DNA of 64,000 nucleotides, taken from positions 678,723 through 742,722 of the forward strand of contig NZ_JACYXZ010000003.1 in NCBI RefSeq assembly GCF_014842875.1, read 5' to 3'. The notes under the pieces were generated by a model. The model did no database searches and was not told where the DNA came from. It saw nothing but the letters and a program-made list of their open reading frames with translations. Positions 52,722 through 62,090 of this stretch are shown here, piece by piece. The position numbers and the translations under genes were made by a program. The DNA is from Nocardioides donggukensis (GTDB lineage Bacteria; Actinomycetota; Actinomycetes; Propionibacteriales; Nocardioidaceae). Every line of letters begins with the position of its first letter. The first letter of the stretch is position 1.

Positions 52722-53857
52722 CGCTGCTGCGGCTCGGTGTGGTCGGGTCGTCGTCGAAGGAGAACGAACGCCGACTGCCGCTGCACCCCGACCACCTGCC
52801 GCACCTGGACGCCGACCTGCGGGCGCGGATCACCCTCGAGCACGGGTACGGCGCCCGGTTCGGCGTCAGCGACGACTCCCTTGCCACCCACGTCGCCGGG
52901 TTCGCCTCGCGTGCGCAGATCCTGGCGGACTCCGATGTCGTCCTGCTCCCCAAGCCGCAGCACTCGGACGTGGCGGCTCTGGGGCCCGGGCAGGTGCTGT
53001 GGGGCTGGCCGCACTGCGTCCAGGACACGGAGCTGACACAGCTCGCGATCGACCGTCGACTGACCCTGATCGCCTTCGAGGCCATGAACCACTGGACCCG
53101 GGACGGCGCGGTCGGCCTGCACGTGTTCCACAAGAACAACGAGCTGGCCGGCTACTGCTCGGTGCTGCACGCCATGGAGCTGGCGGGGCTGACCGGTGAC
53201 TACGGCCGGCGCCTGAGCGCGGTGGTGATCGGGTTCGGCGCGACGGCACGGGGCGCGGTGACCGCCCTCAACGCCCACGGCGTGCACGAGGTGGCGGTGC
53301 TGACCAACCGCGGCGTGGCCGCCGTGGGCTCACCGATCCACTCGGTGCGGATCCGGCAGTTCGACCACGACCCGGACGGCGAGCACCTGAGCCACGTGAT
53401 CACCGAGCGGGGCCGCGAGCCGCTGGCCGCCTACCTGGCCGAGAACGACATCGTCGTCAACTGCACCCTGCAGGACACCGCCCGGCCACTGGTCTACCTG
53501 CGCTCGGAGCACCTGGCGGCGTTCCGCTCCGGCAGCGTCATCGTCGACGTGTCCTGCGACCTGGACATGGGGTTCAGCTGGGCTCGGCCGACGACCTTCG
53601 ACGACCCGGCCTTCGTCGTGGGCGACAACGTCCTCTACTACGCGGTCGACCACAGCCCGTCGTACCTGTGGAGCTCGGCGACCTGGGAGAACAGCAACGC
53701 ACTGATCCCGTTCCTGCGGCCGGTGCTCGAGGGCGCCGCCTCGTGGGACGCCGACGAGACCCTGAGTCGCGCGATCGAGATCCGGGACGGCCGGGTGGTC
53801 AATCCTCGGATCCTGGAGTTCCAGGGCCGCACCGCGGAGCCGCTCACCCCAGCTTGA
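52718..53857 (+). CDS. N5-(carboxyethyl)ornithine-synthase-like dehydrogenase
   Basis: A 379-residue protein of the alanine dehydrogenase/transhydrogenase N-terminal family, closest in layout to N5-(carboxyethyl)ornithine synthase, which reductively joins pyruvate to ornithine or lysine. The N-terminus is LGVVGSSSKENERRLPLHPD, then EHGYGARFG, LLPKPQHSD, and a Rossmann motif VVIGFGATARGAV. Later elements are NDIVVNCTLQD, VIVDVSCDLDMGFSWARPTTF and AVDHSPSYLW. The GTG overlaps the small lysine-rich gene. Its 3' end overlaps the convergent aldehyde dehydrogenase gene by 14 bp. Actual substrates are unknown. Confidence 0.8.
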   Translation: MTLLRLGVVGSSSKENERRLPLHPDHLPHLDADLRARITLEHGYGARFGVSDDSLATHVAGFASRAQILADSDVVLLPKPQHSDVAALGPGQVLWGWPHCVQDTELTQLAIDRRLTLIAFEAMNHWTRDGAVGLHVFHKNNELAGYCSVLHAMELAGLTGDYGRRLSAVVIGFGATARGAVTALNAHGVHEVAVLTNRGVAAVGSPIHSVRIRQFDHDPDGEHLSHVITERGREPLAAYLAENDIVVNCTLQDTARPLVYLRSEHLAAFRSGSVIVDVSCDLDMGFSWARPTTFDDPAFVVGDNVLYYAVDHSPSYLWSSATWENSNALIPFLRPVLEGAASWDADETLSRAIEIRDGRVVNPRILEFQGRTAEPLTPA

Positions 53858-55340
53858 ACGGATCCCGCGTGCCTCCGGTGAGCTCCACGAACACCGACTT
53901 GTTCTCGAGGTACTCGTCGACGGCGGACGAGCCGTTCTCGCGCCCGATGCCGGAGAGCCCGAACCCTCCGAACGGCATGTTCGGGGCGACGACGCGGTAG
54001 GCGTTCACCCACACCGTGCCGGCCCGGACGGCCGCGGCCATCCGGTGCGCCCGGTGCACGTCCTTGGTCCACACCGCCCCGGCCAGGCCGTACGGCGTGT
54101 CGTTGGCCAGCCGGACGGCCTCCTCCTCGTCGCGGAAGGTGTAGGCGGTCAGCACTGGGCCGAACACCTCCTCCCGCGCGATCGTGGCGTCGGGCTCGGC
54201 CAGGACGACGGTGGGCCGGACGAACAGGCCACCCAGGTCCTCGTTGGGCTCGCCGCCCGTCGCGATCGTCCAGCCCTCGTCGCGGGCTCCTTGCAGGTAG
54301 CCGAGCACCTTCTCGTACTGCGGGCGGTTGGCGACCGGTCCCATCTCGGTCTCGGCCTCGGTGGGGTCACCCTGCTTGATCTGCTCGGCCCGGGCGACCA
54401 CCTTGGCCACGAGCTCGTCGCGCACGTCCTCGTGGACGATCAGGCGCGACCCGGCCATGCACGTCTGGCCGGTCGCGGCGAACACCCCGGCAACCAACCC
54501 GTTGGCGGCGGCATCGAGGTCGGCGTCGGCGAAGACCACCTGGGGTGACTTGCCGCCCAGCTCCAGGGTCACCCGGTTGATGTTCGCCACGGCCGCCTGT
54601 GCCACCTTGGCACCCGTGGCAGTGCTGCCGGTGAAGGCCACCTTGTCCACCCCCCGGTGGGCGGCGAGCGCCTCGCCGGTGGAGCGGTCCCACCCGGTCA
54701 CCACGTTGAGCACTCCGGCGGGGAGTCCGGCCTCGTGCAGCACCTCGGCGAACGCCACGGTCGATGCCGGGGAGTGCTCGGACGGCTTGACCACGCAGGT
54801 GCAACCCGCGGCCAGCAGAGGGGCGAGCTTGAAGGTCAGCAGGAGCAGCGGGCTGTTCCACGGGGTGATCGCGCCGACCACACCGACGGGCTCGCGGAGG
54901 GTGTACCCGAAGTACGTCGTGGGAGCCAGCGCCGGGACCGTTCGGCCCTCGAGCTTGTCGGCCAGGCCGGCGAAGTAGGAGTACCAGATGCCCAGACCCT
55001 GGAGCTGGCCGCGCATCTCGCGCATGAGCTTTCCGGAGTCGCGGACCTCGAGCAGGGCCAGTCGCTCGGCGTTCGCGGTGATCGCCTGGGCGACGTCGCG
55101 CAGGATCGCCGCGCGCTGGAAGCCCGACATCGGCCGCCAGGTCTCCTCGAACGCCGCCCGGCTGGAGGCCACCGCGCGGTCGACGTCCTCCGGTCCGCCG
55201 TCCGCGATGACCGCCCACGGCTTGCCGGCGTAGGGGTTCTGGGACTCGAAGGTCCGCTCGGACAGGGCGTCGACCTGCTGGCCGTCGATGAACAGCCCGA
55301 AGGTCTCGAGCTCGGTGGTCACGGGTGCGGTCAGAGACAC
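53844..55340 (-). CDS. Aldehyde dehydrogenase family protein
   Basis: A 498-residue NAD(P)-dependent aldehyde dehydrogenase. Seen are VGAITPWNSPLLLL, KPSEHSPAST, FTGSTATGAKV, the general base Glu in LELGGKSPQVVFADAD, the catalytic Cys in TGQTCMAGSRL, and EEVFGPVL. The GTG start has GAGGAGCCCAC upstream. It follows the AraC-type regulator gene by 113 bp and may be its target. The substrate aldehyde is unknown. Confidence 0.92.
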   Translation of the reverse strand: MSLTAPVTTELETFGLFIDGQQVDALSERTFESQNPYAGKPWAVIADGGPEDVDRAVASSRAAFEETWRPMSGFQRAAILRDVAQAITANAERLALLEVRDSGKLMREMRGQLQGLGIWYSYFAGLADKLEGRTVPALAPTTYFGYTLREPVGVVGAITPWNSPLLLLTFKLAPLLAAGCTCVVKPSEHSPASTVAFAEVLHEAGLPAGVLNVVTGWDRSTGEALAAHRGVDKVAFTGSTATGAKVAQAAVANINRVTLELGGKSPQVVFADADLDAAANGLVAGVFAATGQTCMAGSRLIVHEDVRDELVAKVVARAEQIKQGDPTEAETEMGPVANRPQYEKVLGYLQGARDEGWTIATGGEPNEDLGGLFVRPTVVLAEPDATIAREEVFGPVLTAYTFRDEEEAVRLANDTPYGLAGAVWTKDVHRAHRMAAAVRAGTVWVNAYRVVAPNMPFGGFGLSGIGRENGSSAVDEYLENKSVFVELTGGTRDPFKLG

Positions 55341-55453
55341 GTGGGCTCCTCGGTCGTCGGGCCAGCTGTCCTGCCGACGCTACGAGCGCTCAGCACCAGG
55401 CACTATCCGCTGCCTGCTCAGCCACGTCCGCTGGCTGCAGCGGCGCACCGGGC

Positions 55454-56443
55454 TCACACCTCCAACCGACCCGCCTGGAGGGTGACGCTGGGCAGCTCGT
55501 GGAACTGGCTGCGGTACTGCTGGGCGAATCGCGACTGGTGGAAGAAGCCCCAGCGCATCGCCACGTCGGTGACCCGGGTGCGGTGCGGGTCGGCCCGCAG
55601 CAGGTCGGCCCGCACCTTGCTCAGCCGGACCCGTCGGACGTAGGCCATCGGCGACTCACCGAGCTGCTCCTGGAAGGCGGCGTGCAGCGTGCGGACGCTG
55701 ACGCAGCTGACGCGGGCCAGGAGCTCGGGGGTCAGCTCGGCGTCGGCGTTCTCCTCGATGTAGCGCACGACCGCCGCCAGGCGCCCCAGCCGGGCCTTGT
55801 CCTCATCCCCCGCGAGTGCGTCGGAGTACTGGTGGCGGCCCGCGTGCAGCAGGTTGGTCAGCACGTAGGCCTCGAGCTGGGACCTGGCCAACGGCATGTC
55901 GCGGACCCCGCCGGGCCGCTCGAGCTCGGTGGCGAGGAACTCCACGGAGCGCAACAGGGCCTGGCCGGACGTGGTGGAGAGGTCGAGGCCGAAGTCGAAG
56001 TCGACGATCTCGGTGACCGGCCGGCCGATCAGGTCGGAGAGGTGCGACTCCAGGCTGCTGCGGGAGACCTTGAGGATCAGCTGCTCGGCGTCCGGTGACC
56101 AGCGCACGGTGTTCGCCTGCTGCGGGTTGAGGATCAGGCCCCGCTGCTGGGCCGGGGTGTGCTCCCGGCCCCCGTCGCTCCGCGAGGCCCACGTGGCACC
56201 CGTCAGCTGCAGGTTGATGTGGTACCACTGCTCGGCCGCGGGCATCCGGAGCTCGGTCTCGGCCTGGTAGGTGAGGTAGCCGAGCGTCAGGTAGCGGTCA
56301 CTGGTCGCGTTGAGCCGCATGTCCATGGCGTCCTGCGGGCCGACCAGCTCGTGCGGGAGGTACACCCGGGTCACGGCGTCCCTGGCCTCCTCCAGGCTGC
56401 GCGTCGCCATGACGGCATCGCCCGCCAGGAACTCCTGGTGCAT
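55454..56443 (-). CDS. AraC-family transcriptional regulator
   Basis: A 329-residue AraC-family activator with an AraC-binding-like (cupin) N-terminal domain (GYLTYQAETELRMPAAEQWYHI region) and a C-terminal double helix-turn-helix (ELLARVSCVSVRTLHAAFQE, then VTDVAMRWGFFHQSRFAQQY). The ATG at 56443 has an AAGGGAG site; an in-frame GTG at 56467 lacks one. It lies between the aldehyde dehydrogenase and the E1-like gene and probably responds to a small aromatic or carbonyl compound, a guess from family. Confidence 0.88.
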   Translation of the reverse strand: MHQEFLAGDAVMATRSLEEARDAVTRVYLPHELVGPQDAMDMRLNATSDRYLTLGYLTYQAETELRMPAAEQWYHINLQLTGATWASRSDGGREHTPAQQRGLILNPQQANTVRWSPDAEQLILKVSRSSLESHLSDLIGRPVTEIVDFDFGLDLSTTSGQALLRSVEFLATELERPGGVRDMPLARSQLEAYVLTNLLHAGRHQYSDALAGDEDKARLGRLAAVVRYIEENADAELTPELLARVSCVSVRTLHAAFQEQLGESPMAYVRRVRLSKVRADLLRADPHRTRVTDVAMRWGFFHQSRFAQQYRSQFHELPSVTLQAGRLEV

Positions 56444-56513
56444 GCGCGCGCTCCCTTCCACGGCCACACTGTGTCCATTGTCACACTAGGCAAGAGTCGG
56501 CGCGAGCGTGACG

Positions 56514-58856
56514 TCACCGTCCCAACAGGTCGAGCGCCGCCTCGACGATCGAGAAGGCGTCGATGCCGTGCAGGGCGTACGCGTCGGCGAGGTCGGAGGA
56601 CTGGCCGAACTGGCTCACCCCGAGGCAGCGGATCCGGTCACCTCGCGCGCCGCCGAGGAAGGCGAGGGTGTGCGGGTGGCCGTCTACGACGGTCACCACG
56701 GGGGCGGGGTAGGCGGGCGGGAGCAGCAGGTCGAGGATGCCTGACCCCTCACCCGTGCCTCGGCTTCCACGCTGCTGGAAGGAGCGGAAGACGAGGTCCG
56801 CACTCGTCAGGCAGACCACGCCCGCCACGACGCCCTGCTCCTCGAGCGTCCGGGCCGCGGCCAGCACCTCCGGCATCACGGCGCCGGCGCCGACCAGGAC
56901 GACGTCCTCGTCCGCGGGCGCGTGAGCGGTGATCCGGTAGCCCCCACCGACCGCTTGGCGACGACGTCGCTCACGCATCAGGTCGTCCTCGGGAACCCGG
57001 GCCAGGGTCGGGTCGACCGGCCGCGTCGAGAGTCGGAAGTACGCCGACGTGCCACCGGGCACGCCGACCTGCTTCATCGCGTGCAGGAAGCACCACTCCA
57101 GGTCCTGGGCGAACGCCGGCTCCCAGGCGGTGCAGCCCGGCTGCTCGATGCCGATCGACGGCGTGGTCACCGACTGGTGCGCCCCGCCCTCGGGCGAGAG
57201 GGTCACGCCGCTCGGGGTGCCGACCAGGATGGACTGCCCGCCGGCGTACAGCCCGAAGGACCAGGGCTCCAGCGCCCGGTTGAGGAACGGGTCGTAGAGC
57301 GTGGCGATCGGGATCAGCCGCTCGCCCCACCTCGACCAGGTCGCCCCCAGCTCGCCGAGCAGCCCCACCAGGTTGACCTCGGCGATGCCGAGCTCGATGT
57401 GCTGGCCGCTCAGCGACTCCGACCAGCGCAGGATCCGCTGTGCGTCGTCCGCGAACCAGTCCCGACGCTCGGTGACCGACCACACCCCGGTCTTGTTGAT
57501 CCAGCCCCCGAGGTTGGTGGAGGAGGCCACGTCCGGGCTGCATGTCACGACGCGGGTCGCCAGCCCCGGCGCGTCGCGGACCAGGTCGGCGAGCAGCCGG
57601 CCCAACGCGGTCTGCGTCGAGACATCCTTGCGGTAGGGGCGGCCCAGCGAGTCCGGGACGTCGAGCTCGCCGGTGAGGCCGACCGGGCGGCGCGCCAGCT
57701 CCCGCTGCCGGCGTACGGCGAGCGCGGCGGCGGGCGACCCCTCGGGGAACGGTGCCCACGGGTCCTCGAGGTCGGCGCCGGTGGCATCCGCCAGGGCGCG
57801 CATCTGCGCTTCGTTCAGCAGCACCGAGTGGTTGTTCGGGTGACCCTCGGTCGGAAGGCCGCGCCCCTTGACGGTGTAGGCGAACACCACGGTCGGCCGA
57901 TGGTCGTCGATCGACTCGAAGGTGTCGACGAGGAGCCCGAGGTCGTGACCGCCGAGGTCACGCACGGCCGCGGCCAGGTGCGGTGTCGGCAGCGACTGCA
58001 GGAGCGTCTGCAGCTCCGGTGGCCCGTCGTCGCCCATGATCCGCTCGGCGACCTCGGAGGAGTCGACCCGCAGCATCCGCTGGTACTCCTCGTTGGGCAT
58101 CGACTCCAGTCGCTCGCGCAGCAGGTCACCACCGGGACGCTGGAAGAGCGCGGAGATCAGACGGCCCCACTTGAGGGTGACGACCTGCCACCCGGCAGCG
58201 TCGAACATCGCCTGCAGCCGCTGGATCTGGATGTCCGGGACCACCCGGTCCAGCGACTGGCGGTTGAGGTCGACGACCCACAGCAGCTCGCCCAGGCTGG
58301 CCACCTGCGGATCGGCGACGGCCTCCCAGATCGCCCCCTCGTCGAGCTCGGCGTCGCCCAGCAGGCTGATGAAGCGCCCCGCCGGCGGGGCGTCCGCGAA
58401 GCGCGACCGCAGGTAGCGGTGGGCGATCGCCGCCCACAGGGTCGCGGTCGCCCCGATCCCGACCGAGCCGGTGGAGAAGTCGACGGGGTCGGGGTCCTTG
58501 GAGCGGGACGGGTAGGACTGCAGACCGCCCTTCGCGCGCAGCGTCGGGAGGTATGCCGCATCGAGGTCGCCGAGCAGATAGTTCACCGCGTGCAGCACCG
58601 GCGAGGCGTGCGGCTTGACCGAGACCCGGTCGAGCGCGGTCAGCTGGTGGAACCAGAGCGCCACCATGACGTCGACCATCGAGGCCGACGACGCCTGGTG
58701 GCCCCCGACCTTGGTGCCGTCACCCGGGCGGCCGCGGTTGGCGGCGTCGACGATCGCGGCGGAGAGCCACAGCACCCGTCGCGAGACCTCGCGCAGCAGC
58801 TCCAGGTCGGGCACCGTCGCCGCGCGGTCCTCCTCGTCCGGCTCCACGTGGCTCAT
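56514..58856 (-). CDS. AceE-like (homodimeric pyruvate dehydrogenase E1 type) transketolase-fold enzyme
   Basis: A 780-residue ThDP-dependent enzyme related to homodimeric E1 (AceE), but about 120 residues shorter than actinobacterial AceE. N-terminal features are GGHQASSASMVDVM, KPHASPVLHAVNYLLGDL and GLQSYPSRSKDPD. The ThDP-magnesium motif reads LLGDAELDEGAIWEA with Ala169 replacing the usual Gly of GDG, and the Asn appears in VVDLNRQSLD. The second half has HIELGIAEVNLVG and the C-terminal transketolase domain (VGAGAVMPEVL). No E2 or E3 gene is nearby. It overlaps the CoA-transferase by ATGA, so it acts in that pathway, probably on a 2-oxo acid. Confidence 0.83.
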   Translation of the reverse strand: MSHVEPDEEDRAATVPDLELLREVSRRVLWLSAAIVDAANRGRPGDGTKVGGHQASSASMVDVMVALWFHQLTALDRVSVKPHASPVLHAVNYLLGDLDAAYLPTLRAKGGLQSYPSRSKDPDPVDFSTGSVGIGATATLWAAIAHRYLRSRFADAPPAGRFISLLGDAELDEGAIWEAVADPQVASLGELLWVVDLNRQSLDRVVPDIQIQRLQAMFDAAGWQVVTLKWGRLISALFQRPGGDLLRERLESMPNEEYQRMLRVDSSEVAERIMGDDGPPELQTLLQSLPTPHLAAAVRDLGGHDLGLLVDTFESIDDHRPTVVFAYTVKGRGLPTEGHPNNHSVLLNEAQMRALADATGADLEDPWAPFPEGSPAAALAVRRQRELARRPVGLTGELDVPDSLGRPYRKDVSTQTALGRLLADLVRDAPGLATRVVTCSPDVASSTNLGGWINKTGVWSVTERRDWFADDAQRILRWSESLSGQHIELGIAEVNLVGLLGELGATWSRWGERLIPIATLYDPFLNRALEPWSFGLYAGGQSILVGTPSGVTLSPEGGAHQSVTTPSIGIEQPGCTAWEPAFAQDLEWCFLHAMKQVGVPGGTSAYFRLSTRPVDPTLARVPEDDLMRERRRRQAVGGGYRITAHAPADEDVVLVGAGAVMPEVLAAARTLEEQGVVAGVVCLTSADLVFRSFQQRGSRGTGEGSGILDLLLPPAYPAPVVTVVDGHPHTLAFLGGARGDRIRCLGVSQFGQSSDLADAYALHGIDAFSIVEAALDLLGR

Positions 58857-60082
58857 GCCGTGTCCTCCTCGTGGTCGTGGGTGACGGTCCGGCCGAGTAC
58901 CTCCTCGAAGAGCCACCGCGTGTCAGCACCCAGGTCCGGGCCGGCGTGCCGCACCGGGAGCGAGGTGCGTCCGAGCACGGGCACCACACCGGGGAAGGCG
59001 ACCGATCGCGGTACGCCGTCGATGGAGACCGGCAGCTCCTGCAGCATCCCGCGGCTGCGGTACTGCTCGTCGCGCAGGATGTCCTCGGCCCGGTAGATCG
59101 GCCCTGCCGGGACCGCCGCCTCGTCGAGCACGCGCAGCACGTCGTCGCGGTCGCGGTCGCGGGTCCACGCCGCGATCGCCTCGTCGAGCTCGTCCCGCCG
59201 GGCCCAGCGCCCCGCGTTGCCGGCCAGCTCCGGGTCATCGGCCAGGTCCTCGCGGCCGATGGTGCGCATCAGGCGCCCGAAGATGGAGTCGCCGTTGCCC
59301 GCGACGACCACCGAGCGGCCGTCGCGGCACTCGTAGGCGTTGGAGGGGGCGATGCCCTCCATCCGCCCGCCCGTACGCCGACGCAGGACCTCGAACGCGG
59401 AGTAGTCGGGGACCAGGGACTCCATCATCGAGAAGACCGCCTCGTGCAGCGCGACGTCGACGTGCCGCTCGACGGGGGAGAGGGCGGGCGCGCCGGCCGC
59501 ACGTCGGCGCTCGCGGTCCAGGAGAGACATCACCACCCCGAACGCGGCGTACAGGCCCGCGATCGAGTCGCCGATCGAGACCCCCACCCGCGCCGGCGGC
59601 CGGTCGGGGTCGCCCACGAGGTCGCGCATCCCGCCGAAGGCCTCCGCCACGGCCGCGAAGCCGGGGCGCCCGGCCATCGGCCCGGTCTGCCCGAAGGCGG
59701 AGACCCGGGCCACGACCAGGTCCGGGTTGGCGCCGGCCAGCACGTCCGGTCCGAGTCCCCAGCCCTCGAGCGTGCCCGGCCGGAAGTTCTCGATGAGCGC
59801 GTCGGACCGGCTCAGCAGGTCGAGGACCGCGTCGCGCCCCTCCTCGCTGCGCAGGTCGAGCTCGACGGAGCGCTTGTTGCGGTTGATGGTGCGGTACAGC
59901 AACGAGGTGTCGCCGCCGTACAGCCGCCAGGACCGGAGCTCGTCGCCGGTGCCGGGACGCTCGACCTTGATCACCTCGGCCCCGAAGTCCGCGAGCAGCC
60001 GGCCGGCGGTGGGCGCCGCGATGTAGTTGCCCAGCTCGACGACGCGCATCCCGGCCAGCGGCTGCGCGGGATCCAGGCTCAC
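58853..60082 (-). CDS. CaiB/BaiF family CoA-transferase
   Basis: A 409-residue class III CoA-transferase (or acyl-CoA racemase) moving CoA between carboxylic acids. It begins LAGMRVVELGNYIAAPTAGR and has DFGAEVIKVERP, NRNKRSVELDLRSEEGR, IENFRPGTLEGWGL and GDSIAGLYAAFGV; the Asp of GRLLADFG... and of HVDVALHE are typical. The GTG start overlaps the lyase stop as GTGA and the stop overlaps the E1-like start. In the operon it would activate the substrate of the lyase next to it. Confidence 0.9.
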   Translation of the reverse strand: MSLDPAQPLAGMRVVELGNYIAAPTAGRLLADFGAEVIKVERPGTGDELRSWRLYGGDTSLLYRTINRNKRSVELDLRSEEGRDAVLDLLSRSDALIENFRPGTLEGWGLGPDVLAGANPDLVVARVSAFGQTGPMAGRPGFAAVAEAFGGMRDLVGDPDRPPARVGVSIGDSIAGLYAAFGVVMSLLDRERRRAAGAPALSPVERHVDVALHEAVFSMMESLVPDYSAFEVLRRRTGGRMEGIAPSNAYECRDGRSVVVAGNGDSIFGRLMRTIGREDLADDPELAGNAGRWARRDELDEAIAAWTRDRDRDDVLRVLDEAAVPAGPIYRAEDILRDEQYRSRGMLQELPVSIDGVPRSVAFPGVVPVLGRTSLPVRHAGPDLGADTRWLFEEVLGRTVTHDHEEDTA

Positions 60083-61026
60083 GACGCCACCGCCGGGAAG
60101 TCGCCCGCTCGACCGAGCAGCGCCGGCACCGGGCTGCTCAGCCGGTCCGAGAGCCACGAGGCGGTGCCGGTGAGGCCCTCGAGGTCGTCGGCGTCGGCGC
60201 CCGCGACGTCGGCCCCCGTGCGCCGCAGCAGGTGCAGCAGGTCCTCGGTCGCGATGTTGCCGGTGGCGGCGGGCGCGAAGGGGCAGCCGCCGAAGCCGCC
60301 GACGGACGCGTCCAGCGACACTCGCCCGGCGTACGACGAGAGGTCCAGGCGGGTGGCCGCCCACGCGTTCGCGTAGCCGGTGTTGCGGGTGTTGTGGAAG
60401 TGGAACCGCAGCCGCGGCACCCGCTCGTCACCCCGCACGAGGGCGGCCAGCGCCTCGACCTGGGTCGGCACCCCCACACCGACGGTGTCGGCGAAGGCCA
60501 GCTCGTCGATCCCGAGGTCGGCCACCCGGTCGACCACCTCGGCCACCTGCGCCACCTCGACCACCCCCTGGAACGGGCAGCCGAACGCCACCGCCAGGGT
60601 CACCGACGCCGACTTGCCGGCCGCGCGGGCGACCCGCACCGCGCCGGCCGCCTCCTCCAGCAACCGCTCGACGGGGGCGCCCTGGTTGCGGGTGCCGAAC
60701 CCGTCGGTCACCGGCACCACCATGTTGAGCTCGTCGCAGGTCGTCTCGGCCGCACGCTCCGCCCCACGGCGGTTCAGGACGAGGCCGATCAGGTCGACGT
60801 CCTCACGCACCGGCAGCGCGGCGAGGACCTCCTCTGCGCCGGCCATCTGCGGCACCCGGTCGGGACGGACGAAGCTCACCGCCTCCATCCGCCGTACGCC
60901 GGCCGCGACCAGCCGGTGGATCAGCTCGACGCGGGTGTCCACGGCCAGCGTCCGTGACTCGTTCTGCAGCCCGTCGCGCGGTCCCACCTCCACGACGTCG
61001 ACGATCGGCGTGGGCAACGGGTTCAT
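60079..61026 (-). CDS. Hydroxymethylglutaryl-CoA-lyase-like enzyme
   Basis: A 315-residue HMGL-like TIM-barrel lyase that cleaves a 3-hydroxy-acyl-CoA to acetyl-CoA and a keto acid. Signature parts are VEVGPRDGLQNE, AVSFVRPDRVPQMAGA, AFGCPFQGVV, ADTVGVGVP, RFHFHNTRNTGYAN and SVGGFGGCPFAPAATGNIATED with the catalytic Cys. It leads an operon with the CoA-transferase and E1-like enzyme. Leucine degradation is possible, but the pairing suggests a specialised branched or methylated dicarboxylate. Confidence 0.9.
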   Translation of the reverse strand: MNPLPTPIVDVVEVGPRDGLQNESRTLAVDTRVELIHRLVAAGVRRMEAVSFVRPDRVPQMAGAEEVLAALPVREDVDLIGLVLNRRGAERAAETTCDELNMVVPVTDGFGTRNQGAPVERLLEEAAGAVRVARAAGKSASVTLAVAFGCPFQGVVEVAQVAEVVDRVADLGIDELAFADTVGVGVPTQVEALAALVRGDERVPRLRFHFHNTRNTGYANAWAATRLDLSSYAGRVSLDASVGGFGGCPFAPAATGNIATEDLLHLLRRTGADVAGADADDLEGLTGTASWLSDRLSSPVPALLGRAGDFPAVAS

Positions 61027-61081
61027 CAGGCGGCTTCTCCTCGAACGGGGGTGGCAGCAGCCTCCACGAGGCCCGGATCCC

Positions 61082-61115
61082 TCGATATCCGGCCCGTGCA
61101 GGGTGTTGTCCCCTC
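61082..61115 (-). promoter_or_regulatory. Shared promoter-like element upstream of the lyase operon, copy A
   Basis: On the minus strand GAGGGGACAAC is followed after a 14-base spacer containing TGCAC by GGATATCGA. The same 34-bp arrangement occurs at 63678-63711. It lies 56 bp before the lyase start. A 9-bp inverted repeat GTGCAGGGT (61096-61104) / ACCCTGCAC (61123-61131) overlaps it and may be the operator. Confidence 0.6.
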
Positions 61116-61175
61116 GCTGCAGACCCTGCACGCTGCTCTGGTGCGGGCACCCGGAACGGGTGCACGATCCCGCCC

Positions 61176-62075
61176 ATGGACTACGCAGAAGCACGGGCCG
61201 CCTTCTTCGGCGGCCGCGACGGTGAGGTTCGCACGCTCGACTGGAGCAGCCCCGGCAGGAGGCTGCGCGACGCGATCGAGCCGCTGGCCACGATCTGCTT
61301 CTGGAGCGAGCCGGTCTACGACGAGTACGCCGCGCTCGGCCTCGACTTCCTGCAGGGCTACGTCTACGGCCGGGGCTGCGTGCTCGGCGACGTCGAGCCC
61401 TCGGTGGCCGCGGCGGCCTTCGGCGTCTTCGAGCCCGGCCTGGTCGCAGACCTGTTTCGGTCGGGTCGCGCGACCTGCGGCGTGGCCGAGGTCCGCGGTG
61501 CCAAGGAGCGCGGCGCCGTGGCCGCCCTCCGGGAGTGCCTCGGCGAGCCCGACGACCTCGCCGAGGTCGTGGCCGTGCTGCGACGTGCGACCGAGGCGGC
61601 CGACCCCACGGGGCGCGCGCTGCACGCGGGTCTGACCGCGCTGCCGTGGCCCGAGGACCTGGTCGGCCAGCTGTGGCACGCCTGCTCGATCCCGCGCGAG
61701 CACCGGGGCGACGGACACCTGGCGGCGCTCGTCGCGGCCGGCCTGGACGGCGTACAGGCCAACCAGCTGACCGAGCTGTGGGTCGGCTGGGACCCGCTGA
61801 GCTACACCGGTTCGCGCGCCTGGAGCCCGGAGGCGATGAGTGCCGGGACCGGCTCGCTCGAGCAGCGCGGATGGGTGGACGACGGCCGGCTGACCGACGC
61901 CGGCCGCCGCCTGCGCGAGGACCTGGAGGAGGCGACCGACCGGGCGTCGTCGGCGGTGGTCGAGGCCCTGGGTGAGGACCTCGACCGTGTGGTCGAGCGT
62001 CTGGACGCCTGGGCCCAGCAGGTCGTGGACCGCGGGTGGTTCCCGCCGGACCCCTACAAGCGCGCGGCCGGCTGA
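61176..62075 (+). CDS. SCO6745-like helix-turn-helix protein
   Basis: A 299-residue protein of the SCO6745 family, widespread in actinobacteria, with a helical N-terminal domain (PVYDEYAALGLDFLQGYVYGRG, VFEPGLVADLF, GRALHAGLTALPWP) and a MarR-like winged helix at the C-terminus (QRGWVDDGRLTDAGRRLREDLEEATD). It is divergent from the lyase operon with the shared promoter element between, so it could be its regulator. Ligand unknown. Convergent with the zinc dehydrogenase gene. Confidence 0.75.
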   Translation: MDYAEARAAFFGGRDGEVRTLDWSSPGRRLRDAIEPLATICFWSEPVYDEYAALGLDFLQGYVYGRGCVLGDVEPSVAAAAFGVFEPGLVADLFRSGRATCGVAEVRGAKERGAVAALRECLGEPDDLAEVVAVLRRATEAADPTGRALHAGLTALPWPEDLVGQLWHACSIPREHRGDGHLAALVAAGLDGVQANQLTELWVGWDPLSYTGSRAWSPEAMSAGTGSLEQRGWVDDGRLTDAGRRLREDLEEATDRASSAVVEALGEDLDRVVERLDAWAQQVVDRGWFPPDPYKRAAG

Positions 62076-62090
62076 GCCGGGCGGTCCGGC

